DNA of 64,000 nucleotides. Origin: Moniliella sp. 'wahieum'. Its lineage: Eukaryota > Basidiomycota > Moniliellomycetes > Moniliellales > Moniliellaceae. A program made the position numbers and the translations under genes. Position 1 is the first letter of the stretch. Each line of letters begins with the position of its first letter. The stretch lies in NCBI GenBank assembly GCA_003971905.1, contig RSEE01000013.1:744001-808000 (forward strand), written 5' to 3'. The notes beneath the pieces were generated by a model, which worked only from the letters and a program-made list of their open reading frames with translations, made no database searches and was not told the origin of the DNA. Below, piece by piece: positions 23,098-31,834 of the stretch.

Positions 23098-23169
23098 GGG
23101 CGGATAGCTCAGGGGTAGAGCGCTTGCTTAGCATGCATGAGGTCCGGGGTTCAATTCCCTGTTCGTCCA
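23098..23169 (+). tRNA. tRNA-Ala (anticodon AGC)
   Basis: A complete cloverleaf without intron. The acceptor stem gggcgga pairs with ttcgtcc (two G-U pairs) and A is the discriminator; the D arm is gctc/gagc; the anticodon loop is ttagcat with AGC in the middle; the T arm is cgggg-ttcaatt-ccctg. A T5 run at 23172-23176 can end Pol III transcription. One pair in the anticodon stem (cttgc/gcatg) is a T-T mismatch, probably a sequence error or a slightly weakened copy. Confidence 0.93.
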
Positions 23170-23764
23170 TATTTTTGCGGTGCGCTAACAACAACAAGGC
23201 GAGGTTACCAACCGAAACTGCCCCCCAGGAGTTTACTCGGCTGTACTTTCCAAAAGTGCGTGTGGGCTGCTACCTTGCTGGCGCGGGGTAGTGGGGGGTT
23301 TACTTTACAGTGGAAGGACTCTCGGCACAGCTCGCAACGGTAACCGGTAACGTTAGAAACGTATCGAGAGGAGCAACACAACACAATATGGCAAACCGGT
23401 GCGTTCTACTCTTACGTGGGAGATCCACAGTTCCGATCCCAAGCAGCAAGAAAAGTGCTAGTGATGAAAGATGAACGATGAACGATGGACAATGGACACT
23501 CGAACAACGTAAAAGAAAGGCCAGGGCAGGACACTCGTAGGACGATGGTAGAATTACCACGATGACAGGGACACCAGGCGCACCCCATGCCGAAGGTGGG
23601 GCATCTGGGGCAAAACGGGCCAGCAAAAAACGGGCTAGAGGGGTAGGGTAACGGCGGGCGAGAGGTGAGAGAAGAAACGAGGGGGGGGGGGGGGGGGGGG
23701 AGACCTACAAGGAACCAAGTCCGAGGTTCTGACTAGGGAAGGAGAGACAGGAGATACTGAGAGG
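23170..23764. other. Intergenic region with G20 homopolymer
   Basis: This lies between the tRNA and the 3' end of the F-BAR/RhoGAP gene. Besides the G20 run (23681-23700) it holds short direct repeats such as gatgaacgatgaacgatgg near 23464-23490. No gene is seen. Confidence 0.5.
23681..23700. repeat. G20 homopolymer
   Basis: Twenty consecutive G bases at exactly 23681-23700. It lies 65 bases beyond the stop of the F-BAR/RhoGAP gene, so on the coding strand it is a C20 tract in the 3' region. Confidence 0.95.
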
Positions 23765-26412
23765 TTACTCGTCTGTCGGGGGATCCTGTGCTTCGACCTC
23801 CTCTTCCATTACAAAAATGTCCTAGAAACGATGCCGGGGGGGAGTCAGACCTCATACCTCATACCTCATACCTCAGACCTGGGATCACAAGCCCAGCGGA
23901 CCACAAAAGAACGAAACGAAACCAAGAGAGAAACGGAAGGGAAAACAAACAAGACGTACCTCGAATTTGTCCAGAATCGTCTCGATCACCTTGCACTGCG
24001 CGCTCATATCGCGGAAATTGATCTGATCCCGTTCTCGCTCCGCCTGGGCGGGGGGCAAGTTGCGCGGGAGCGGGGCCGAGAGCAGGGTGGGACCAAAGAC
24101 GATACCTAAATTCTGCAGGCCCATTTGGTTGTTGGCTTCATGAGAGCGAATGGCGCTCAGGTGCTGCATCAGGACCTTGAGCGTCGCATAGTTGGCGTCG
24201 GGCAACTCGTTGATCAGACTGTGCAGACGGATTTGACGTTGCCAATCATCCATGATCTTGGAGCCTTCGACAAACTCCTCGTACAAACTAAACGTCAACA
24301 AGGGCTGGGGCAGCTCGCGCAACCACAGCTTGAGACACGAGGCAACATTGTTAATGTCCTCTGGTTCCCCTACCCCGGGGGCGTCGGGATCGTTGGGATC
24401 GGGCGGGATGGGCTCAAAGAGGTTGACCCGCGTCCAATCCTCATCAAAGCGTCGCTTGAGCCTTTGAACACGCGACGCAATCCCGCTCACACGGTAGATC
24501 CCCCGTGTGTCCAACGCTACCGCTTCCACTGCCTCGGCACACAGGGCCAAAACAGGAGGCACAGCCACTCCATCCCGCTCCAGCTGCTCAGTCAGGTCCA
24601 CCCCGAATACGCGTCGTTGGCCTGGAGCCGAGGGTGGGAGACCATAGCCATTATCGGGCCAACGGGGTTCGTCCTCTCACTTCCAGGCCTCGTGCCGCCC
24701 GACGAGCGTCCGGTCTTGGTGGGCGTAGAGGTACGCGATTGGTCGGCCATTGTAGCGAGGGTGGTGGACGTATTGGTGGTACGCGACGGTCCGCTTGAAC
24801 TTGTTTTCCCACCAGCACCAGAAGGCAGAGATTGGTTTCCCGGCTCGAGGTCGCGGCATGTTCCCGGCGAGGACCGCGGTACGAGGCGCCATGAACGACC
24901 TGCCAGTTTTGCATAAACGAAGTAAAGTCGGCGCGATTGTCAACCTTCTCCAGCAGATCCCTCAGTCCACGGGGGGGGGAAGCATTGGATCCCGATCCAT
25001 TGGCGCTGGGAGGAGCGAGGGGGGCAATGGCCCGGGCATCGGCTAAAATCGCATTCTCATACAACAGAGCATACCTGGCCAAGTGATACGCTCCACCCGC
25101 GTCAATTTCATCCGCCGTGTCCTTGAGCTGTCGAACGAGGCGTGGGTATTGGCCGGTAAAGTAATCATGGCGCAGCTGGTCAACAGACAAGCTCTCACGA
25201 CGGAAGGCATCGCTAGCTTGGGATGTGCGAAGCCGCACGTCTTCCTCCGCACGCTGGAGCTGCGCAGCACCACGAGGCTTGTTGAACGCCTTTCCTACCG
25301 CGCCGACAGCCCGATTGAGGCGCTTGCCCGGACGTTTGCTCGTGTTAGCCGCCGAGTTGGTCGACATGGAGCCGGGAGATTCAGGCGACGTTGCGCGCGC
25401 CTCTTCGGCCGCAGCGGCATTCTGACTGGCCATCACAGCCAAGTCCGAATTGCGCGTCTCTCCATTTTTCATGAGCAAAATCCGCTCCAACTCCTCCGCC
25501 GACTGGTCAAACCGTTGCCGGGCCTTGTCACGGGTAGCCTCGGCGTCAAGGAGGGTACGTTCAGCGCGAGCGCCTGCGTCGCGCGTGACCCGTTTTTGCC
25601 GTTCGGCCTCTTTGGCAAGCGCGCTGGCTTCGTCGGCCACAGTGTAGAGGAGATGGGCAAAGCGCTGGCGTCCCTCGGCAATCGAGGTGTGCGCAGAAAG
25701 AATGCCTTGCCAAGCCTGTACATACGAACCGGCGCGCACAGGTCCATGACCATGGCTGCCCGTCAGACCTTGGGAAAGGGTGGGGTTGGACGAAGGCGTG
25801 CGGGCATCGGCGTAGGATTCGGCAGCGCTACGCGCGAGCTTGGCCAGCGAGCGGGCGTACTCCTCTTCGATCGCAGCGCGTTTGCGAAGGAAGCTGGAAA
25901 AGTGGTGGACCGAACCGCACGACTGGGCGATCCAGTCCGACATGAGCGGCTGGGCCACATCGGAGGCGCACAGTGCGCGCACCGCAGCATCGTCGAAGGT
26001 CAACGCTGCGCCGGAAGCACTGGGGGGTTGGGGTTGGGCGGTTGAGGGGCTGAGGCGGCTGAGGCGGCTGAGGGGGCGCAGGACCAGGGGCGGGGGCGAG
26101 GGCGAGGGGAAGAGTAGGGGTGCTGGGAGCAGAGGGCGGAGCGGTGTGGGGGCTGGGGCTGGCGGGTCCGGAGGGGGGCGATGGGCCGGCAGTGGTGGGG
26201 CTGGCCATCATGCTGCCGAGGGGGGAAAGGCGGGCAGAGCCGGTGGGAGCGGGGGCGGTGGTGGCGGCGGCGGCAGCAGCAGCAGCAGCAGGCGGGGAGA
26301 GGGGGGTGGCGAGGGCGGGTGGAGTCAGCAGACGAAGGTGCGATGGTGTGTTGCTGGCGGCGGTGCGGTCGGGCTGCCTTCGCCTGGACGAGCGCGCGGC
26401 ATGGATGACCAT
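23765..26412 (-). CDS. F-BAR and RhoGAP domain protein (Rgd1-like)
   Basis: Rgd1-type proteins bind curved plasma membrane through an F-BAR coiled coil and stimulate GTP hydrolysis by Rho GTPases in polarity and cytokinesis. The F-BAR part begins LTFDDAAVRALCASD, with FSSFLRKRAAIEEEYARSLA and YVQAWQGILSAHTSIAEGRQ, and runs about 400 residues. The RhoGAP domain reads DTRGIYRVSGIASRVQRLKR with the arginine finger in GIYRVSG, then LKLWLRELPQPLLTF and NQMGLQNLGIVFGPTLL. The last exon (23821-23765) follows an intron at 23822-23959 and ends EAQDPPTDE. A second intron near 24617-24683 is likely. Upstream of the F-BAR lies a Pro/Ala-rich low-complexity head with starts at 26412 or 26211; I cannot choose surely. 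A few frame changes occur, one at a C run near 26020. Confidence 0.87.
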
Positions 26413-26967
26413 CACGCGTGGGGCGCCCCAGCGCTCAGCCACAGGAGCTGAGTGGGGTGGGTGATCGGCTGGGCATGCAGCGCACTGGCCCCGTGCCTGT
26501 TCCCCTCCGCCACGAGCGCACCCCACCTGGCGGTGGAGAGAGGAGAGCACAGGAGTGGTGCGGTGCGCAAGGGCCGCCTGGGACCATCATGTTGATGACC
26601 AGCAGCACGAAGAGCTGCGGCCGTCGCTCCCCGCCGAGCGCACGTCCATCCAGTCCATCCAGCGATCCTGCGCTCCGACTCAGTACTCAGCCTGCCTGCG
26701 CGCCGCCCTTGCGCCTGGCCACTGCCTTGCCTGCCCTCCTGCGCTCCCCGCGCTTCGTCACATGCCACATCCCTCGTCTCTGGTCCTTCGTCCCCAAGTC
26801 CCTAGTCGCCAGCAGCTTTACCAGTCCCTATAGTTCCCTATCCGCTGCTCCAGCTACGATATACGACCCCGCTCCAGCCCCATGGCCATCCCAATCGCAA
26901 TTGTCCAGCATCGCAGCAGCGACGCTCCGCCCCACCCCTACACTGCACCCACACCCGCAGCACCGCA
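26413..26967. other. Intergenic region
   Basis: This lies between two minus-strand genes. Long open frames cross it on the plus strand but they show only Pro/Ser/Arg-rich GC-driven sequence; nothing is recognised. Confidence 0.4.
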
Positions 26968-27963
26968 TCACAACTCGTCCCCGGTCGCCATGTGCACGTC
27001 GGCATTGTCGATCGCGTGCCGCTCCGTCTCCCCAGCCCCAGGAGCCCCACCCCGCTCCCGTATCTGCCGTTCCACCTTGGACAGGAACCGGCTCGGAGGC
27101 AGATGCTGTGGCCAGCCCGCTGGGCCCTCTCCCACACCTTCCCCCGCACCGTCCGAGGAAGAGAGGATGGCAGCCAACTCGTGTCCGGCCTCGGGCCCTG
27201 TTGGATCCAAATCCATCGAGGAAAGTGTCCCTGGCGGTCCAGCCGGAGACGAGGGAGGGTACAGTTCTTGTAGCCCTTTCTCCAGTGGGTTGGTCAGATA
27301 GGTTTGCCGACTGATGGGAGACGCTAGGTGGCGCAGCTTGTCAATCCCCGACACGTACCGGCTTCGTGGGCCTGGGCCCGACGAGCTGGGAGGCATGCCA
27401 TTCAACACTGTGCCCAGCGCAAGGTAGCCTTGCTGTGTCCCGGGCGAGGTGGGGGCAGGTGGGACGGTGGGGCGGGAGCGGGATGCGGACCGTGCCGTGT
27501 GGGTAGGCAAGCCGCGCCACTGCAGTTCCGCCTCGGTCGGGCGCGTTTCCAAAGCATCCGACACAGGGCGGACCGAGTCGGTAGACATGCGTTCTTCGTC
27601 CGGATCGGCTGGGATGGGGGGCAGGCTCCCGCTCGGGCGGGGCGTATGGCCTGGGCGCGGCACGGGTTCCGCCGCGGCCAGCGTGGCATCGGCGTTTTCG
27701 CGGCGGCCCGACCGGATGAGTTGGTGCAGGCCACCTAGGTTCTGTGTTGCTTCCTCTGCGAGCTTGGACGAGGGGGTTGGCTTGCGTGTGCGTTTGCGCA
27801 GGACGGGGCGGCGTGGGGCTGGGGCCACAAGGCGGGGGCCCTCGTCGGCATGCCCCGCTGGGCAGGGGGCGGGGCGGGAGGCGCTGCTGCGTACTGCTGG
27901 TGCTGAGGCTGTTGCTGGTGCTGGTGCTGCTGCTTGCGCTGTTGCTGCTGTGGTGCATGGTGC
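26968..27963 (-). CDS. Unidentified disordered protein
   Basis: I do not recognise the family. The main open frame reads APRRPVLRKRTRKPTPSSKL, AEEATQNLGGLHQLIRSGRR, then a more ordered-looking part (GYLALGTVLNGMPPSSSGPG; YVSGIDKLRHLASPISRQTY; LTNPLEKGLQELYPPSSP) and ends HAIDNADVHMATGDEL. The basic head (RKRTRKP) may be a nuclear localisation signal. Upstream, a CAG/CAA-type triplet-rich segment near 27885-27960 reads as polyalanine or polyglutamine depending on frame, so the true start is uncertain; ATG at 27963 is one option, with a frame change after it. It lies divergently upstream of VTI1. Confidence 0.5.
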   Translation of the reverse strand, partial: APCTTAATAQAAAPAPATASAPAVRSSASRPAPCPAGHADEGPRLVAPAPRRPVLRKRTRKPTPSSKLAEEATQNLGGLHQLIRSGRRENADATLAAAEPVPRPGHTPRPSGSLPPIPADPDEERMSTDSVRPVSDALETRPTEAELQWRGLPTHTARSASRSRPTVPPAPTSPGTQQGYLALGTVLNGMPPSSSGPGPRSRYVSGIDKLRHLASPISRQTYLTNPLEKGLQELYPPSSPAGPPGTLSSMDLDPTGPEAGHELAAILSSSDGAGEGVGEGPAGWPQHLPPSRFLSKVERQIRERGGAPGAGETERHAIDNADVHMATGDEL

Positions 27964-28626
27964 CAGGGACTGCTACGAAGGCGCGGGAGCAGGTGGTGGT
28001 GGCGGGGCTGACACGGCCAGAGCGACCGGGTGGTGTCGCGCGGCCAGGAGCAGGCGGGAGCAGGCGGGAGCAGGCGGGAGCAGGGTGGTGGCGGTAGGTG
28101 GAGGACACTGGCGCGGTGCTGCCCCTCGTTTACTGGCCGGGCAAGGGTGCGGTGAGGAAACTGGCCATCTGACATCTGCTGCCTCGTTGCGAGGTGGCTG
28201 GCGCCTCTTGGACGGGTCTCTGTCGAATCCCCAGCTTTGGGGGGCAGCACCGCCATGAGCGCATCCGCTGCTGCCTCCGCTGCTCCCCAGCGCGTGCTGG
28301 CTATGCGCGTCGCGACGGGCGTGGTGTGCTGATAACCCAGCCCGCCGTCGTCTTCTGTCTGGTCGGGCGCTCGGTGGGATTGCCATTGCCCCCCGGTTGC
28401 GCATTCCCACCCACTGCGCTGACACTCAGCTGGCTGGACGCGAACGTTCAATGTTCACGTTCAGGGTTCAACTGTTCAACGCGCCTGTTACGTCATCGAA
28501 TCCAGCCGGCTGGCAGGTGGCAGTGGGGCGGCAGTGGCAGGCGCTGGGTTACTGCGCTGCGCCTCCCGCCTCAGGGTGGCGCACACCCAGCTCCCCCCGT
28601 CCCACGGCCAGCCACCACCATCCGCC
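27964..28626. other. Divergent promoter region upstream of VTI1
   Basis: This contains a decamer repeat (gagcaggcgg) in about four copies at 28047-28083. No gene is seen in the rest. Confidence 0.45.
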
Positions 28627-29376
28627 ATGGCCGAGCTGTTTGAGGAGCACGCCAAGGACTTTATCTCTCTCGTCGACGATGTTCGCTCCCTGACTGGCCT
28701 CACTCCGGGCCATGCCAACGATGCCAAGCTAAAGGAAGCCGAGTCCACTGCGTACGAAGCCGAGGAGGCCGTGGCGCAGATGGAGGTGGAACTGCAGACC
28801 TTTCCAGCATCCATGAAGGCTCCGTACAGCATCAAGCTCCGCGAGGCCAAGGCCAACATGGACAAGCTTTGGCATGAGATTGTACGTTTTTTCTTTCCCT
28901 CCACCCCCACGTGGGTCGCATGGGTCGCACAATCCCCCCCGTAGGAGCGATGCGGCACGTGGGATGAACTGACTTTTCTTTGGCGTGGACAGAACGCGCT
29001 GCGCAGGGGCACATTTGACCCGGAAGTGGAAGGTGCCGACGACTCACAGCCGTCCACGGGGCTGGAACAGAGGCAGCGTCTTCTCCAAGGCACTGCCCGC
29101 CTGGAAAGTGGTGTGGACCGACTGCAAGCGTCGCAGCAACTTGCGCTCCAGACCGAGGAGTTGGGCGCCGACATTCTCTCGGACCTGCGTGGGCAGCGGG
29201 AACAGATCGAGCATGCGCGCGACACGTTACAGGAGGCAGATACGTCCCTGGATCGTTCGTCGCGCACCTTGCGGCGGATGATCATGACGGCGCGCAAACA
29301 AAAGGTCGTCACGACGGCAATCATTGTCGTCTTGGTTCTGCTCATCCTGCTCATCTTGTACCACAAGATCTTCTGA
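28627..29376 (+). CDS. VTI1: Qb-SNARE Vti1
   Basis: Vti1 is a tail-anchored SNARE used in Golgi, endosome and vacuole fusion. The gene is intact: exon 1 28627-28881 (85 codons), an intron of 111 bases at 28882-28992 (GTACGT to GACAG), and exon 2 28993-29376, giving 212 residues, the usual length. The N-terminal three-helix domain starts MAELFEEHAKDFISLVDDVR and includes KAPYSIKLREAKANMDKLWH. The SNARE helix runs about 120-188 (ESGVDRLQASQQLALQTEEL; DILSDLRGQREQIEHARDTL; DRSSRTLRRMIMTARKQK). The membrane anchor is VVTTAIIVVLVLLILLILYH, with only three residues after it. It converges with the copper transporter gene, whose stop is 72 bases away. Confidence 0.95.
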
Positions 29377-29448
29377 TCGTTTATCCTTTCGTTCCTCCTC
29401 CTTCCCGATCCCGTTGGCTCCTTTTCTGTTTCTGTCGCTTTCCGGCGC

Positions 29449-30248
29449 CTACGTGGGGTTATCTATACGCGTTGAGTTGTGGAGTAGAGGACGGGCCATA
29501 GGCGGCGGGGGGAGCGGAGGAGGGAGAGACGTTCTAGTGTTTGAATAACAATTGTCAATAGTTGGTCGACGTTCCACCGAAGCTTTACGTCGGACGAGGT
29601 CGCGGTCAAAGAAGTAATGGCCCACGATGGCGCCTAGCCTAGGTCAGCATCCCAAAGGTTTCCAAGGGGCAGATCAACGTACCCACCACCACGGCCGCCG
29701 CAAGGTAAGCATTGTAACGAGGTCATAAAGATGTGCATCAGCCAACAGGAAAGAGCGATACGGGTACCATGGAGAGCAGCACGTTGGGGCTGAGTGGTGC
29801 AAGGGATGCAAACCGTGTGATGAGCAGCGAGGCGCAGGTACGCGGAAGCGCAGTGTCCCCTGTCCCAATCGCCGCTAGCACAGAAAAATCCGAGCTGGAG
29901 GACACACATCGCTGGACTGCAGCTCCAGCGCAGAGCGCCACGTCGTGGGCACCGATGGTCGACCGAAGCCACTCGAAGGCGGCGGACAGATATGCACATG
30001 TGGCAGTCATGTAGAGGTAAAGGTCAAACGTAGAGGGGATCTTTCAAGCGCGAAACAGCACTAACGTCTTGAGGGTAACCCCAGTTCCAAATCATGTTCA
30101 TCTTGCACAGAGGCGACGGTATGGGCGACAGGTGGGGATGGAATGCCCCTGATGGGCGACAGGTGGGGGATGGATTGCCCAGGGGCATTCCAGGCATGTC
30201 GGGGTCCTTGGCCATGGTCATGGTCATGGTCATGGTCATGGATGCCAT
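29449..30248 (-). CDS. CTR-family copper transporter
   Basis: CTR proteins are trimeric high-affinity Cu(I) channels of the plasma or vacuolar membrane. The start at 30248 gives MASMTMTMTMTMAKDPDMPG, a classic methionine-rich copper-binding head, followed by CKMNMIWNW, the conserved entry to the first span region. The spans are STFDLYLYMTATCAYLSAAF then EWLRS (TM1), LSCWLMHIFMT with the MxxxM copper-selectivity motif (TM2), and YNAYLAAAVVVGGAIVGHYF with the GxxxG packing motif (TM3). An intron at 29634-29682 (49 bases) splits TM3. The tail has a serine/proline end and stops at 29449-29451. Frame changes occur near 30045 and 29715. All functional motifs are present, so a working transporter is likely if the breaks are sequence errors. 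Confidence 0.88.
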
Positions 30249-30736
30249 CACGGCAGCATGGTCTTACTCCATCGTATGAGAGAGAGATCGGGACGCATAC
30301 GAGGTGAGGGTCGAGGGTCTGAGCCACGGAGAAGATTGTGGAGGCTGGGGGAGGTTAGAGATCAGACAGATCCCTTCGACCTTTTAGGCTCACCAATCCG
30401 TCCACTTCTGAACCTGGCAACTTTCGTGATTTCCGGCTGCCGATGTATTTTCCTCCTAACGGTCTGACAAAATACAGGCCACTCTTTGGTATTTGGAAAC
30501 GATCAGAGTCATGCCGACTTCGCCCAGCCTATCATTATCGCCTCTGCGTAATCGGTCTTGCATAACGTGTTCATCCATCCAAGCGTTCATGGTATACATC
30601 ATGTTCTAATCACAGCGCCCACTCTTTTCTAACATGACAGGTGAGATGGTCATCATGGTGCATTACCATGTCCATGCCCATGGGGAAAGCCAAGACCACG
30701 CTCGTCCCATGAAGCCATGAAGAAAGGACGGCGATT
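30249..30736. other. Promoter region of the copper transporter
   Basis: This includes a TATCATTATC word at 30530-30539 (two inverted GATA cores, GATAATGATA on the minus strand), about 290 bases upstream of the copper transporter start. No gene is seen. Confidence 0.4.
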
Positions 30737-31468
30737 TCAGATGGGCAGCAAACTCATCCCTCCCCTCGCGATCAGGGATCCGGCATAGCGGAGAGTGGTG
30801 AGGCCTCCTGGGAAGTACGCGGCCAAGTAGGCCAGGAGAGCAACGACTTGGGCCGCAGCAGCAATCATAGTGGGGAGGATGTACCTTGGCCCAAGGGCAA
30901 GATAGAGGGTGAGACCCATGGTGCCAAAGTAAGCCAAGGTAAAGGGCAGTCGGGCACGGGCACAGAGATGTTGCAAGTAGGCCACTGGTCCCGACAGGAT
31001 GGCAAAGCCGAGGAAGAAGAGCAGCGATCCGGCGGTAAACGCAAATGCGAATTTGTGGGGCCTGAGCGTAGGAAAACGGGAGAAGCAAGACGAAGCGAAG
31101 AAGAAGAAGCATACTGCCGAGCCAGCAATGCAGGCGAGGAAGCCCAGTAGCCTAGTGCGCAGAGGATCGGATGGCAGTCAGTCAGTACCGGGGGCTCGGC
31201 AACGCAAGCGGCAGCACCTACCTTTCCCAACGCGACAGACTCAGCATGGCTTCCTCCTCATCGGTGTGTTCGGAGCTTCGGAGGGGAACGTAGGCTGACA
31301 TGCCGGCTGCATCGCTCACACGCGCGGGCAGCGACGCCAGGGTGGCTCCGAACCCGCCGCCGCCGCGGGACTGGGACGCAGGCGTGGGCAGGCCGCCGTC
31401 TGGGCGCCCTGGGCCCAGCGGAAGCCGGCCATCTGGGAGCGGAAGGCGTTGGCGGTGCTGTCGGTCAT
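30737..31468 (-). CDS. SFT2: Sft2 vesicle transport protein
   Basis: Sft2 is a four-span Golgi membrane protein involved in fusion of endosome-derived vesicles. The start at 31468 gives MTDSTANAFRSQMAGFRWAQ, the usual Sft2 head. Exon 1 ends at 31222 and an intron runs 31152-31221 (GTAGGT to ACTAG). Exon 2 (31151-30737) is one uninterrupted frame: LLGFLACIAGSAVCFFFFAS (TM1), FAFTAGSLLFFLGFAILSGP (TM2), LPFTLAYFGTMGLTLYLALG (TM3), TMIAAAAQVVALLAYLAAYF (TM4), then PGG and a tail ending GGMSLLPI. The PGG after the last span is a family hallmark. One frame change lies in exon 1 near 31395. It is divergent from PAN3. Confidence 0.92.
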
Positions 31469-31834
31469 GGCGAGCGCAGGCAGAGGCAGGCAAGGCGCGG
31501 TGGCGGCGTCGCGATCGCAGGGACAGCCGCCAGAGAGAGCGCGCCAGCCGACTGCGGTGGCCGATGGGGGCGGTCATCGATGCCCAGGCAGGCCTTAGGC
31601 GCACCGGTGAGCGTCGCCCGCGAGGCACTGCACGCAGCAGGCACTGCCGTGCCGCGAGGCGGAATGGAGCACGTGGGCGGAATGGGGCGAGGGAGTCGGC
31701 CCAAATCAAGCGTCACGCTCACGCGTCACGCGTCACGCCTCAGGCTGGCAGCAGCGAGGCAGCCGCGAGAGGAAACGCCTCGCAACTCCATCCCCCGACG
31801 CGTTTGCCGCCTCGCATCCCCCCGTCCGTCGGCC
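31469..31834. other. Divergent promoter SFT2/PAN3
   Basis: A compact 366-base bidirectional intergenic region. A triple cacgcgtcacgcgtcacgcctc-like direct repeat sits at 31718-31740. I see no other element. Confidence 0.5.

Noticed and set aside
26418-27314. 298-codon plus-strand frame
   Set aside because: It is the opposite strand of the unidentified minus-strand gene plus intergenic sequence and looks like a Pro/Ser/Arg shadow.
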